In this document: positions 1 to 8,775 of the stretch, piece after piece | How positions within the stretch are numbered: position 1 is the first letter of the stretch | How the letters are laid out: every line of letters starts with the position of its first letter | From: CAVPLM01 sp963713545 | Lineage (GTDB): Bacteria; Actinomycetota; Thermoleophilia; RBG-16-64-13 | DNA length: 64,000 nucleotides | Direction: 5' to 3' | Assembly (NCBI GenBank): GCA_963713545.1 | Contig: CAVQME010000003.1 | Span: 1-64,000, forward strand | The notes under the pieces: model-generated | Database searches by the model: none | Told to the model about the DNA's origin: nothing | The model's input: only the letters and a program-made list of their open reading frames with translations | Translations under genes and position numbers: made by a program

Positions 1-110
1 GACTGCCGATCGCGCGCCTGGCACCATCTCAGCCCTGCTGGACATACAATAAAGTGAACGATGCAGGGTGAGGTGATGGAGACGGCCTGGGAGCCTGGGG
101 GTCAAGGACG

Positions 111-464
111 ATGGAGACGCGGTTCATACGGTTCGGCGAGATCGAGGTCGGTGGCGTTCGCTACGACTACGACGTAGTGATCGACGGGGGCAAAGTCCGC
201 AAGAGGCAGAAGAAGTCTTCCAAGCTCCACATAGACCAGTTCGGGCATACGCCCTTATCGGCGGCGGAGGACATTCCCTGGGGAGGCCGACGTCTGATCG
301 TGGGCACGGGCGTGAACGGCAGTCTCGCCGTGATGCCTGAGGTCTTCAGGGAAGCGGAGCGGCGCGGAGTAGAGATCGTCACCGTGCCCCTCACAAAGGC
401 GCTCGAGTTGTTGGATGGCGCCCAGGACCACGAGACCTTTGCCGTCCTTCACGTCACCTGCTGA
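111..464 (+). CDS. Mth938-like domain protein
   Basis: A 117-residue protein that matches the Mth938/NDUFAF3-like fold over its whole length. The N-terminal stretch reads FGEIEVGGVRYDYDVVI, followed by a basic GKVRKRQKK segment and a GHTPLS motif, then a glycine-rich turn (LIVGTGVNG) and a helix with the typical VEIVTVPLTKALELL. Bacterial members are uncharacterised small cytoplasmic proteins; the eukaryotic relative assists complex I assembly, but that role should not be carried over. The ATG at 111 is preceded closely by AAGG. A TACAAT at 45-50 could be a -10 element but has no clear -35. Nothing recognisable lies to its left. Confidence 0.8.
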   Translation: METRFIRFGEIEVGGVRYDYDVVIDGGKVRKRQKKSSKLHIDQFGHTPLSAAEDIPWGGRRLIVGTGVNGSLAVMPEVFREAERRGVEIVTVPLTKALELLDGAQDHETFAVLHVTC

Positions 465-834
465 CGACCATCGGTCCAGGGTAGAACGAGCGGCGTTCGG
501 GCTGCTGGTCCTCGTGGAGGCCACCGGTCGGAGTCGCATGTTTAGGGATCTGGGGGTTGGGGAAGACTACACTTGCGAGTCCCGAGAGGCGCAGCGCGTC
601 TTCTGGAGGCTCTCACAGGAGCTGGTGCCGAGGAAACGCGGGGTTAAAACACCGCGGGAGTACGTTGAAGCACCGGCAAGTGAGGGTCGTTGAAGGAAGG
701 AAAGCGGAGTCACTTGGGGCTCGCGCTCTTGTTCCTGGGCCAACTTCATCCGCCCCATGTCAACCATTTGACCCTCCCGTACGAGTCTATGTCGAACGCA
801 GGAAAATGGAGATTTAGAGACGGGGCTGGCGAAG
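465..834. other. gap without a supported gene
   Basis: About 370 bases between the Mth938-like gene and the sigma factor. Short open frames cross it on both strands, but none has a recognisable domain or a good ribosome binding site. A TTGACC at 768-773 lacks a matching -10 at normal spacing. It probably holds the promoter of the sigma-factor operon. Confidence 0.4.
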
Positions 835-1398
835 GTGCAGACGCACGGCAAAACGTTCTTGGAGACCGGGAGCGTGACCGGTTTGAGCGACTGGCCGTTG
901 AGCGATGGCAGAGTCCGGGAGCACGTGCACTGCGGCTGTCCCGAGGACGTGTTCGAGCACGACTACGACCGTTTGGTCCAGGCGCTGACTATCGTAGCTG
1001 GTGACAAAGAGATAGCCGCCGATGCGGTCCAAGAGGCCTTCGTCTGTCTTGTCCGTCGGTGGGACCACCTGTCCACCTACGAAGATCCAGCTGGCTGGGT
1101 ACGGCGAGTGGCTCTGAACCAGATCATTGAGCATCAACGCTCGGTCTGGAGACAAACCAGGCTCCTGCTCAAGATCGAGCAGCAGCGCCCCGCACGGGAG
1201 GGAGCTTCGGCGATGGCTGAAGAAGTGTGGGAGCAGCTAAGGACCCTGCCTCTCAAACAGCGCACTGCTCTTGCTCTCCACTATGTGGGCGACCTGACAG
1301 AGCGTGAAGTGGCTGAGGTCATGCACGTATCTGAGGGCACGGTCAAACAGCACCTGCACCGCGCCCGGCAGACTCTACGAGAAACCCTGGAGGGATAG
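835..1398 (+). CDS. ECF-family RNA polymerase sigma factor
   Basis: A 187-residue extracytoplasmic-function sigma-70 factor. Region 2 is seen from FEHDYDRLVQAL to GWVRRVALNQIIEHQRS (core and -10 binding). Region 4 runs from EEVWEQLRTLPLKQRTALALHY to the helix-turn-helix REVAEVMHVSEGTVKQHLHRA (-35 binding). The GTG at 835 follows GAAG; a second GTG at 874 would remove 13 poorly conserved residues, so the exact start is open. The next gene begins two bases after the stop and encodes a membrane protein with a short cytoplasmic N-terminus, the standard arrangement of a sigma factor and its membrane anti-sigma partner. Upstream -35/-10 sites for self-regulation are not clear to me. Confidence 0.9.
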   Translation: MQTHGKTFLETGSVTGLSDWPLSDGRVREHVHCGCPEDVFEHDYDRLVQALTIVAGDKEIAADAVQEAFVCLVRRWDHLSTYEDPAGWVRRVALNQIIEHQRSVWRQTRLLLKIEQQRPAREGASAMAEEVWEQLRTLPLKQRTALALHYVGDLTEREVAEVMHVSEGTVKQHLHRARQTLRETLEG

Positions 1399-1400
1399 CG

Positions 1401-3476
1401 GTGAACGGAGACCGGCAACTCCAAGAAACACTGAAGTGGCTCGCAGGGCCGGTGGATCGCAGTGGAGTGTGGGCTGGCATTGAGGCACGGGCTGGCGACC
1501 GGAGGCAGCTGTTCGCGCCCAAACCGAGGAGCGCGCGGCGCGTCGCGGTCTTCGCCTCCATCGCCGTCGTGCTGGTGACCGCCATTACTGTCGGGAGCCT
1601 GGAGGCCGTCAACCACCTGGGCAACGACCAACCCGTCGTGGTCATCAACGACGATACCGCTGGGATGGCTCCGGGTTCGACGGGCCAGACCACGCAAACG
1701 GCAGCGAGCGGTGCGCAAGGCGGGCAGTGGGAGCGTCTCCCGCTGCCGACCAGCGAAGGCGGACCCGTCGGTCCGCTCGTCATGGACCCCAATAACCCCG
1801 CGATTCTCTACGTCTCTACATCCGAGGGCCTGTTCAAATCGACCGACGGGGCCGGGAGTTGGAACCAGCTCCCGACAATCCCACCGACAGATCTGGGAGG
1901 GGTGCTGCTCGTCGCCGATCCCAACTCCCCGTCCACGATCTACGTAGCCTATACGAGCTTCTCAGAGGCTGACAATGCAGCCACTAGCCACCTGTTGCGC
2001 TCGGATGACGGCGGCCTAACCTGGATGGACCTGAACGAAGCTGGGGCCCCGAGAATGGGAAGCACCAGCTCTGGCCCTTGGCTCGATACGACGACCACTC
2101 CTTCCACGATCTACATGTATGACGACACGGGTGACGTGTGGCGGTCGACCGACCGAGGCACGACCTGGACCAGGCTCAGTTTTGCCGAGGGACAGCAGGC
2201 CTTCTCTCTCGCCAATATCCGCAGCCCGCAACCGAGGCCCGCCGCCGCTCAGGAAGCCGTTGACGCCTTCCTGGCTTCTTCTGGCGACGACATGCACTTG
2301 ACCGATTCGGATACGGGTGTCGTTGTGTCGATCGACGCAGGCGATATCCTCGTGGACCCCGTTCGTCCTTCCACCTTCTACGTGGCGTCCCCGGACGGCG
2401 TGTATAGATCCACCGACGGTGGACGGAGCTGGAGGAAGGCGATCACCGGCCTGGGCCTGGTGGACAGGGCAGTTAACAGCGTTCTGGTCGATCCGAACAG
2501 TCCATCGACTCTCTATGCCACCACGAACGCCGGCATCTTTCGCTCCACCGACGGCGGGACCGAATGGGAGCTGATCCTGGAGGGCGGGGGCATACAGGGC
2601 TTCGGGAACTCGGTGCTCCTGGCGCCCTCGATTCCAACCAGACTCTACGCGAGGACGTCCGCGGGACTGTTTCGCTCGGACGACGGGGGGACGAACTGGA
2701 ACCAGCTGAACGATCCTCCCGGCTACTCCGACGGCCTCATCCAACTGGTCTGGGTGGTCGCCGATCAGCCCGATACCGTGTTCGCGATTGCGGAAGAAGT
2801 CTACTATGGCCCCTTCTACCTCTATCGGTCCATCGATGCCGGCGACACCTGGCAGCGGACCGACCTTGGGGTAGGCCCCGGCTACTTCGGTCCCGTTGTG
2901 GTGGCAGATCCACAGCACCCCTTGACGATCTACGCATACGGCAACAAGGGGGATTCCTCCCCCCACATGTTCAAATCCACCGACGCGGGTGCCAACTGGA
3001 CCCAGACCGATCTCGACCCCAAGGAGTGGGACACACCGGACCCCAACGTGGTAGCAGTCGTCAGCCTCGCCGTGGACCCCTATAACCCCGGGACCATATG
3101 GGCTATTCAGAACGACCTATCTGACGACGATGACGGGCAGAGCAAGAGCGTCATCCGCCGCTCTAACGACGACGGGGCCACCTGGGAGACGGTGAAGCTG
3201 GATGGCCTCGAGCAATGGATCATGTGGCTACTATTCGACCAGCGGTCGCCCAACACGCTCTATGCATGGTCGGGGTCAGACAACCCCTGGGAGGGCACCG
3301 TCTACCGGTCCACCGACGGAGGTGTCTCGTGGGAGAACATCGGGCGGAACATCCCGACCGGATACCTGCCGGTCCTGGTCCCCAATCCGGCCTTGGCTCC
3401 CGACCCTGCCCCCGGGGGAGCGCTGTATGCCGCGACGGAGGGCGGACTATTCAAGTGGGTGCCAAGCGACCGGTAG
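1401..3476 (+). CDS. membrane protein with ten Asp-box (BNR) repeats, putative anti-sigma/sensor
   Basis: A 691-residue single-pass protein. Residues 1-47 are cytoplasmic and basic near the membrane, 48-66 form a hydrophobic helix, and the rest is predicted to be outside. From residue 146 on there are ten Asp-box motifs of the form S-x-D-x-G-x-x-W (first KSTDGAGSW, last RSTDGGVSW), each preceded by a DPxxPxxxY strand, as in VPS10/sialidase-type beta-propellers. Asp-boxes are structural, so no enzyme activity is implied and I see no sialidase catalytic set. The GTG start two bases after the sigma-factor stop implies translational coupling. I infer that the N-terminal 47 residues hold the sigma factor and the propeller senses an external signal; the N-terminus has no zinc-binding HxxxCxxC. 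Confidence 0.75.
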   Translation: MNGDRQLQETLKWLAGPVDRSGVWAGIEARAGDRRQLFAPKPRSARRVAVFASIAVVLVTAITVGSLEAVNHLGNDQPVVVINDDTAGMAPGSTGQTTQTAASGAQGGQWERLPLPTSEGGPVGPLVMDPNNPAILYVSTSEGLFKSTDGAGSWNQLPTIPPTDLGGVLLVADPNSPSTIYVAYTSFSEADNAATSHLLRSDDGGLTWMDLNEAGAPRMGSTSSGPWLDTTTTPSTIYMYDDTGDVWRSTDRGTTWTRLSFAEGQQAFSLANIRSPQPRPAAAQEAVDAFLASSGDDMHLTDSDTGVVVSIDAGDILVDPVRPSTFYVASPDGVYRSTDGGRSWRKAITGLGLVDRAVNSVLVDPNSPSTLYATTNAGIFRSTDGGTEWELILEGGGIQGFGNSVLLAPSIPTRLYARTSAGLFRSDDGGTNWNQLNDPPGYSDGLIQLVWVVADQPDTVFAIAEEVYYGPFYLYRSIDAGDTWQRTDLGVGPGYFGPVVVADPQHPLTIYAYGNKGDSSPHMFKSTDAGANWTQTDLDPKEWDTPDPNVVAVVSLAVDPYNPGTIWAIQNDLSDDDDGQSKSVIRRSNDDGATWETVKLDGLEQWIMWLLFDQRSPNTLYAWSGSDNPWEGTVYRSTDGGVSWENIGRNIPTGYLPVLVPNPALAPDPAPGGALYAATEGGLFKWVPSDR

Positions 3477-3551
3477 TGGTTGGGCACAGCCATCCGCTCC
3501 GCCACAGCCATTCTTCCCGCGGGCGAGAATCCAGATCGCAGGAGGTGTCCG

Positions 3552-4694
3552 ATGGAAACCAAGTGTCTGCCGAGCGGCAAGGTCGGCCGGTTGCTCCTCG
3601 CATCGGTGGTCGTGCTTGTCGTCGGACTGGGCGGTCTGGTGGCCGCGTGCGGCGGGACTGAGACCGCGACCACCGGCACGAGCGCGACCTCGACCACGCA
3701 GCCCGTGACTCCCACACAGGCGGTGACCCCTACCGAGGCGGCGACAACTAGCTCGGTCGCGGCTATCACGAGCACCACGACGGCGCCGGAGATAGAGATC
3801 GTTCGCGACATCCCCTACATGGCCCAGCGAGAGGGGTGGGATCCCCCGTTACTCGACGTATACGCCCCGCAGGAGACTGGCCCCTGGCCCCTGGTGGTGA
3901 TGCTCCATGGGGCCACGTTGAACAAGACGTGGCTGCAGGCGTGGGCGATCAAGGTGGCCCAGCGCGGCGCTGTGGTGTTCGTGCCTGATTGGGGGCGCGC
4001 CATCTCCAACTATGGCGGCACCATCACCCCCGAGACGATCAGCGGAGAAGAGCTGCGAACAGTGCTCGCCGGAGAGGTCGGCGATGTCGCTGCCGTCGTC
4101 CGTTTTGCCCGCGCCACTGGCGCCGGCTACGGAGGGGACCCCGAGCATCTCACCCTCTTTGGCCATTCAGGAGGAGCTAACGAGGCCTTGATGGAACCGT
4201 TCAGCGGCGCTTCTCCCTCTGAAGGTGCTCTCGAGGGTGCGGGCTCTACCATCCCGGAGTCGCTCGTGATCTTCGACGCCGACTACCTGCTTGCCGGCGA
4301 CCCCATGTGGGACGCGTGGTTGGATGGGGACCCTGGCATCATGCAGGTCATCACTCCGTGGCCCAGCTTGGGCCGGAGGGTAGACTTCCCCATCACCATC
4401 ATCGGGTCGGGCGACCCCAACCTGAGCAGGGAGCTGGGCGACCCGTGGGCCAAGGATTCCTGGCTCGTGGCCCGGGATCCATCCGGTGACATCCGCCGAA
4501 GCCTCGAGGATCTCGGGGCGTTGGAGGGCGACCTCATTACCAACGAGAGCATAGAGCAGTTGCTCGTGGAGCGACTCAAAGCGGACGGCGACAAAGTCAC
4601 CTACGTTAGACTCACCGGCTCCACCCATACCAACTTGAGCACGGAGGGCATGGAGAGCGTGCTCGACGCGCTGGTGCCAACTCCGCAGGGGTAG
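3552..4694 (+). CDS. alpha/beta-hydrolase lipoprotein
   Basis: A 380-residue protein with a type II signal peptide: a hydrophobic stretch at about 12-31 and a lipobox LVAAC, making Cys33 the likely lipidated residue. A Thr/Ser-rich linker (about 36-75) leads to an alpha/beta-hydrolase fold with LLDVYAP, VVMLHGA (oxyanion region) and the nucleophile elbow FGHSGG with Ser206; a late STHTNLS may provide the catalytic His. It resembles secreted esterases or BD-FAE-like enzymes; the substrate is unknown. I chose the ATG at 3552 over an in-frame TTG at 3480 because the signal peptide then begins normally. It lies 75 bases behind the Asp-box protein and may be in the same operon or a target of the sigma factor. 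Confidence 0.8.
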   Translation: METKCLPSGKVGRLLLASVVVLVVGLGGLVAACGGTETATTGTSATSTTQPVTPTQAVTPTEAATTSSVAAITSTTTAPEIEIVRDIPYMAQREGWDPPLLDVYAPQETGPWPLVVMLHGATLNKTWLQAWAIKVAQRGAVVFVPDWGRAISNYGGTITPETISGEELRTVLAGEVGDVAAVVRFARATGAGYGGDPEHLTLFGHSGGANEALMEPFSGASPSEGALEGAGSTIPESLVIFDADYLLAGDPMWDAWLDGDPGIMQVITPWPSLGRRVDFPITIIGSGDPNLSRELGDPWAKDSWLVARDPSGDIRRSLEDLGALEGDLITNESIEQLLVERLKADGDKVTYVRLTGSTHTNLSTEGMESVLDALVPTPQG

Positions 4695-4749
4695 CGACCG
4701 CCAGCACGCCTGATCCTGTTGGGGCGTACTCACAGGACACCACTGCGCT

Positions 4750-5325
4750 CTAGTAGTAGACGTCGACGGGCGTGCCCTTCGGCAGCTGCTCGTACAGTTC
4801 GACCGCCGTCCACACGGGGACGCGCACGCACCCGTGGCTCGCCGGGTAGGGAGGAACGCTTCGGTACCCGTGGATGGCCGTCTTGCTGACGATGTACGAG
4901 GGGTAGTACATTTCGCCGTCGAGCGTGACGCATTGGACCCAACCCTCATATTTGGTCCCCACGGTGAAGTGGCCGGTCCGGGTGCCCAGCCTCCCTGTTG
5001 ACACGTGCACGATCTTCCACACCTTGTTGTCGGTGATCATGAAGAGCACTTGCCGGGTCACATCGACTTCGGCGCGGGTGCCGCCGAGAGACCGACGCGG
5101 ACTGGGCGTTTTGGCCGACAAGATGCGCTGCCAGACCGTAGCGTCTACGGTCCCGTCCCGCCTGAGCCGCTCGACCTTCTCGAAGGCCATCACCGCGTCC
5201 TTCGTGCGGCGGTCGTAGACCCCGTCCACCGGACCGCAGGGGTAGTTAAGCGCGGTGAGCCTGGCTTCCAGGATGGACACGAGGCTCCCCTTGGAACCTA
5301 CGGACTGGGCCTCGTAGGTCGACAC
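4750..5325 (-). CDS. L,D-transpeptidase with peptidoglycan-binding domain
   Basis: A 191-residue protein. Residues about 10-70 form a PG_binding_1 domain (LNYPCGPVDGVYDRRTKDAV) and residues 84-191 a YkuD catalytic domain with His152 and the SHGCVRV motif (His164, nucleophile Cys166). YkuD enzymes make 3-3 crosslinks in peptidoglycan outside the membrane. As called it has no signal peptide. Its GTG lies inside the upstream SLH gene, overlaps that gene by 80 bases, and its frame stays open further upstream without a stop in the bases I checked (back to about 5380). The simplest reading is that SLH and YkuD were one exported protein separated by a single-base shift near 5340-5380. Confidence 0.85.
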   Translation of the reverse strand: MSTYEAQSVGSKGSLVSILEARLTALNYPCGPVDGVYDRRTKDAVMAFEKVERLRRDGTVDATVWQRILSAKTPSPRRSLGGTRAEVDVTRQVLFMITDNKVWKIVHVSTGRLGTRTGHFTVGTKYEGWVQCVTLDGEMYYPSYIVSKTAIHGYRSVPPYPASHGCVRVPVWTAVELYEQLPKGTPVDVYY

Positions 5326-6085
5326 CGCCGGCAGTTCTATGGGTTGGACGGTTCTTCGCCTCGATGGGCTGCAAGAAGGCCCGGTAGAGCATCACGGCCA
5401 TCTGCGCCCGGGTCAGATTGAGCGTCGGCAAGAACCAGCCGCCGGCCGGGCCCTCGATCACCCCGAGGCGGTACGCGTTGGCGACCGAAACAGCGTGGGC
5501 AGGGGCTATGAGCGGCCGGTCGCGGAAGCCCACCAGCCAGGCCGCCGCTTGGACTTTCGACAGCTCGTACTCGACTGCGGACCCAGGGTTGCTCTCAAGA
5601 AAGAACTTGAGACACCGCATCACCAAGGTGGCCGCCTGCTGCCGATTGATGAGTTGGTTAGGCGAGAACACGATCGCGCTGGTGCCTTGGATCAACCTCT
5701 TCTGGTAGAGAGCTCCCACGGCTCCTGCGAACCAATCCGGCTTGTTCACGTCGATGAACGGTTGACCGGGCGACTCCGGGAGCCCGAGCGCCCGGGCCAG
5801 GAACACCGCCATCTGCGCCCGGGTCACCGATTCACTTGGACCGAACGAGCCGTCTTGGCGCCCCTCCACGATTCCCTGCCGGGCAAGAGCGTACACGGCC
5901 TCCGCGAACGACTCATTCCCCTTGATGTCGGTGAAGATCTGGGCCATCGCTGAGGCCTGAGAGTGTGTCGTCGGCTGGGCCCGCGCGGTCGCCGGGAGTG
6001 CGGCCAGCACAGCGATGGCCAAGACGGACCCGGCGGCGAACGCCACCAGAGAGCGAACGGATACTGACCCTAGTCCGCGCCTCAT
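5246..6085 (-). CDS. S-layer homology (SLH) domain protein
   Basis: A 279-residue exported protein. The ATG at 6085 is preceded by GGGAG at good spacing and gives a clear signal peptide (VRSLVAFAAGSVLAIAVLA, cleavage near ARAQ); an upstream in-frame start would add 36 non-signal residues. Three SLH repeats follow: FTDIKGNESFAEAVYALA with GSFGPSESVTRAQMAVFLARAL; FIDVNKPDWFAGAVGALYQ with FSPNQLINRQQAATLVMR; and a third ending LNLTRAQMAVMLYRAFL. SLH triplets bind secondary cell-wall polymers and anchor proteins to the surface. The last ~25 residues after LQPIEAKNRP look like out-of-frame sequence, because the other frame there begins the peptidoglycan-binding domain of the next gene. An SLH-anchored L,D-transpeptidase was probably the original product. 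Confidence 0.8.
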   Translation of the reverse strand: MRRGLGSVSVRSLVAFAAGSVLAIAVLAALPATARAQPTTHSQASAMAQIFTDIKGNESFAEAVYALARQGIVEGRQDGSFGPSESVTRAQMAVFLARALGLPESPGQPFIDVNKPDWFAGAVGALYQKRLIQGTSAIVFSPNQLINRQQAATLVMRCLKFFLESNPGSAVEYELSKVQAAAWLVGFRDRPLIAPAHAVSVANAYRLGVIEGPAGGWFLPTLNLTRAQMAVMLYRAFLQPIEAKNRPTHRTAGGVDLRGPVRRFQGEPRVHPGSQAHRA

Positions 6086-6236
6086 CTTCGGCTCCCGTGC
6101 GGTTGTGGTTGAGACCAGTCTACTGATTTCTTCGGCTGGTGCCCCAAACCTTCCAGGCATCATCCTCGCGGTTGGCCTCAAGCGCCTCAACAATCAGGAT
6201 AAGGCTACTCCGCGGGCGAAGGCTGTGAGGCAAGAG

Positions 6237-6264
6237 AAAAGCCCCCCGGATGCGTCCGGGGGGC
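6237..6264 (-). terminator. rho-independent terminator of the SLH-amidohydrolase gene
   Basis: A ten-base-pair GC stem (arm GCCCCCCGGA at 6241-6250, partner TCCGGGGGGC at 6255-6264) with a four-base TGCG loop. Read on the minus strand, the stem is followed by TTTT (AAAA at 6237-6240 on the plus strand). It lies about 57 bases beyond the reconstructed TAG of the amidohydrolase at 6321-6323. Confidence 0.8.
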
Positions 6265-6291
6265 TGTGGTTTCGGAAGGGCGAAGCTGTAG

Positions 6292-6642
6292 CTATTGGGT
6301 CTTTGGCGAATCGCAGCACCCTACTCGGTGAACTGCTCGCTGCGGTACACCTCCTGCCCCGCGAAATAGGTCAGCAGCGGCGATCGTGCTATGGATGTCG
6401 CCGGGATCGACCTCGAGGATGTTCTGGCTGAGAACGACCAGGTCGGCCAGCTTGCCCACCTCGAGCGAACCGATCTCGTCCTCCTTGAAGATGGCCTTCG
6501 CGCCGTTGATCGTGAAGGATTCGATCATCTGCTCCACCGTCACGCACTCGGCCGGCCACAGGGCGGTCTCGTAGTCGGGATCGACGTAGATCTCAGAACC
6601 CTCCGGTACCGTGCGCGTGATGCCGAGCTCGATAGCCAGCAT
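6292..6642 (-). pseudogene. C-terminal fragment of the SLH-amidohydrolase, frameshifted
   Basis: This frame carries the missing C-terminal part of the amidohydrolase to its right: MLAIELGITRTVP, the conserved ESFTINGAKAI and EDEIGSLEVGKLADLVVLS, then DIHSTI. It then leaves the homologous reading again near 6385; a one-base shift gives LLTYFAGQEVYRSEQFTE and a stop at 6321-6323, which looks like the normal end of the family (a strand similar to VGGKVVY). Two independent shifts within 260 bases therefore separate the catalytic domain from its end. There is no ribosome binding site suggesting that this piece is translated on its own. Sequencing error is the main alternative. Confidence 0.75.
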
Positions 6643-8614
6643 CGGGATCGGGCGGCCAGGAGACCGGGTAGTCGCTGGCCGAGGCCACGGTCACGCCGGC
6701 GTCGAAGAAGCTCTTCATCGGATACTGCTTGTCGGCGCGCTCCTGGCCAACATAATCGACCGCCTGGTGGTAGTAGGTGTCGATCACGAACCAGTAAGGC
6801 TGCGGCGCCGCGATCACGCCCAGATCGGCGAAGCGGGCGATGTCGGCCTCGTTCACCAGTTGCAGGTGGGTGATCATGTTGCGGGCGTCGCGCGCCCCGT
6901 TCTGCTGACGGGCGTAGGCGAAGCCGTCCAGGGTGAGGCGGGTGGCGGCGTCACCGATGGAGTGGACGTGGATCTGGATGCCGGCCTTGTCCAGGGCGGC
7001 GCACATCTCGTCGTAGGCTTGCGGGTCCCAGAGCAACTCACCCCGGTAGTCGGGACGGATGTCGTAGGGCTCTTCCAGGTAGGCGGTAACGCCCTCGAGC
7101 ACCCCATCCATGAAGATCTTGGCCGCGACGATCTCGTAGTTGCCGCCCGCTTCCGCGGCCTTGGTGGCGACGATGTCATCCACGCGCGAGACGTCGTCCT
7201 CAGGATCGACGTTCATGGCGGTCGGGAAGCGTATGGTCATCTCCCCCGAGGCATCGAAGTCGTGCAGCGCCTCCAGCCCGGCCGTGTCTCCGCTCGGCAG
7301 GCTAGGGATGTAGACCGTGGTCAGGCCCAAGGAATGGGCGAAATCCTGGAAGTAGGTGAGACCTTCCACCAGCTGTTCCGGGGTATAGGGCGGGATCACG
7401 TCCGCTATCAACTCTATGGCGTTCTCCCGGAGGGTGCCCGTCGGATTGCCGTCGGCGTCCCGTTCGATCACTCCTCCTGCCACGTCCGGAGTGTCGGCGG
7501 TGATCCCAGCCAGCTCCAGGGTCTTGGTGTTGACCCAGACGGAGTGGTAGTCCTCGGAGTTCAGCACCGCCGGGATGTCCGGGCAGACTTCGTCCAGCAT
7601 GGCGGCCGTGGGGCCGTGCTCTCCGAAGACGGAGTTGATCCAACCCGCACCTTGCAGAGCCGTGAGACCAGGCGTGGCGGCGACGAAGTCCGCGATCGTC
7701 TGCTGGTACTCATCCACCGAGCCGATCCCGTAGAGCGGCACCTCGTAGATATCCGAGACGCCCGACGTGGCGTGGGCGTGGCTGTCGATCAGGCCGGGCA
7801 GGACCAGCTTGCCGTCCAAATCGACGACTTCGGTGTGCTCACCGACCCACTCCTCGGCCTCGGACGCGCTGCCCACGAAGACGATGCTGTCGCCCCGGAT
7901 GGCTATCGCCTCGGCGACCGTGCGCTCATCGTCCACTGTGTAGACCACGCCGTTTGTGAATACCTTGTCGGCCCTTCCGGTCCTATCAAAGAGCTGCCAC
8001 AATATCTCGGCCGCTTCACCGCGGGTGGCGTTCTTAGTCGTGTCCCAGGTGGCCAGATCGACGATGCCGGCCAGCAGACCGTTGAACTCAGCCTTCTTGA
8101 TGTTGGCGCCATGGAATGGATTGGAGTAGTCGAGGACCCCGGTGTAGTCCACTGGCGGTTCCGCCAGGGCATCGCCGGCTGCACGTACAGCGACGCTGAT
8201 GGCCTGTTGCCGCGTGACATTGTCGGCGAAGCCGAAGTTGCCGTTCAGGTAGCCGTGCATGATGCCCTTGGCCGCCGCGACCGCAGCGTAGCTGCCGGGA
8301 TAGAGCGGATTGTTCACAGGGTCGTAGGGGTCCGGTGTGTCCTTGAACGTGGACTGATCGGCTGCCGTGACTTCGTAGTCCAACGTGAGGTCCGCCATCT
8401 TGGCGAACTGCTGGCGCAGCAAGGGATCATCGGGTCTAAAAGTGCCGTCTGCGTATCCGCCGGTGAACCCGCGTGTCGCAATGTTCAGGATACTGGCTTC
8501 GTATGGGTGGCCGTCAATATCCGTGAACTCAGCGGCCGTCAAGGCGGGGACCGTCATCGCAAGTAGCAGGACCACCGCCACCAGCAGTCCGAGAACGACT
8601 CGCATTCTTCTCAT
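6593..8614 (-). CDS. SLH-anchored YtcJ-type amidohydrolase, 3' end disrupted
   Basis: A 673-residue open frame. Residues 1-28 are a signal peptide and about 30-215 contain three SLH repeats (FTDIDGHPYEASILNIA and the following two). From RADKVFTNGVVYTVDDERTVAEAIAI on it is an amidohydrolase_3 (YtcJ/exoenzyme-regulatory) enzyme with the metal-binding LPGLIDSHAH near residue 278, HVHSIGDAAT, and the late SDYPVSWPP. In the intact family the next residues are DPMLAIELGITR; here the frame slips at about 6640 and ends in unrelated sequence. The ATG has GGAAGGAG upstream. A metal-dependent hydrolase displayed on the S-layer is unusual. The missing end would complete the barrel and the small beta-sandwich, so the protein as encoded may be inactive. 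Confidence 0.8.
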   Translation of the reverse strand: MRRMRVVLGLLVAVVLLLAMTVPALTAAEFTDIDGHPYEASILNIATRGFTGGYADGTFRPDDPLLRQQFAKMADLTLDYEVTAADQSTFKDTPDPYDPVNNPLYPGSYAAVAAAKGIMHGYLNGNFGFADNVTRQQAISVAVRAAGDALAEPPVDYTGVLDYSNPFHGANIKKAEFNGLLAGIVDLATWDTTKNATRGEAAEILWQLFDRTGRADKVFTNGVVYTVDDERTVAEAIAIRGDSIVFVGSASEAEEWVGEHTEVVDLDGKLVLPGLIDSHAHATSGVSDIYEVPLYGIGSVDEYQQTIADFVAATPGLTALQGAGWINSVFGEHGPTAAMLDEVCPDIPAVLNSEDYHSVWVNTKTLELAGITADTPDVAGGVIERDADGNPTGTLRENAIELIADVIPPYTPEQLVEGLTYFQDFAHSLGLTTVYIPSLPSGDTAGLEALHDFDASGEMTIRFPTAMNVDPEDDVSRVDDIVATKAAEAGGNYEIVAAKIFMDGVLEGVTAYLEEPYDIRPDYRGELLWDPQAYDEMCAALDKAGIQIHVHSIGDAATRLTLDGFAYARQQNGARDARNMITHLQLVNEADIARFADLGVIAAPQPYWFVIDTYYHQAVDYVGQERADKQYPMKSFFDAGVTVASASDYPVSWPPDPDAGYRARHHAHGTGGF

Positions 8615-8775
8615 TCCTACTCCTTCCTAACGATCCTGCTTTGTCGTGCTCCCTCATAACTCACGAACGCGACGCCTGGCGGACACTCGCCTGAATCGAG
8701 CGCTCCACCTCCCTTCGCGTAAGCAACGATGGCCTTCACGCTGACGCCGGCTACGGCTTCAGCGCAACAGGACTC

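Noticed and set aside
415..693. A 92-codon frame after the Mth938-like gene
   Set aside because: Overlaps the end of that gene, has no ribosome binding site and no recognisable domain.
6611..8566. A 651-codon plus-strand frame opposite the SLH-amidohydrolase
   Set aside because: Shadow of the minus-strand gene, which has clear SLH and amidohydrolase motifs.
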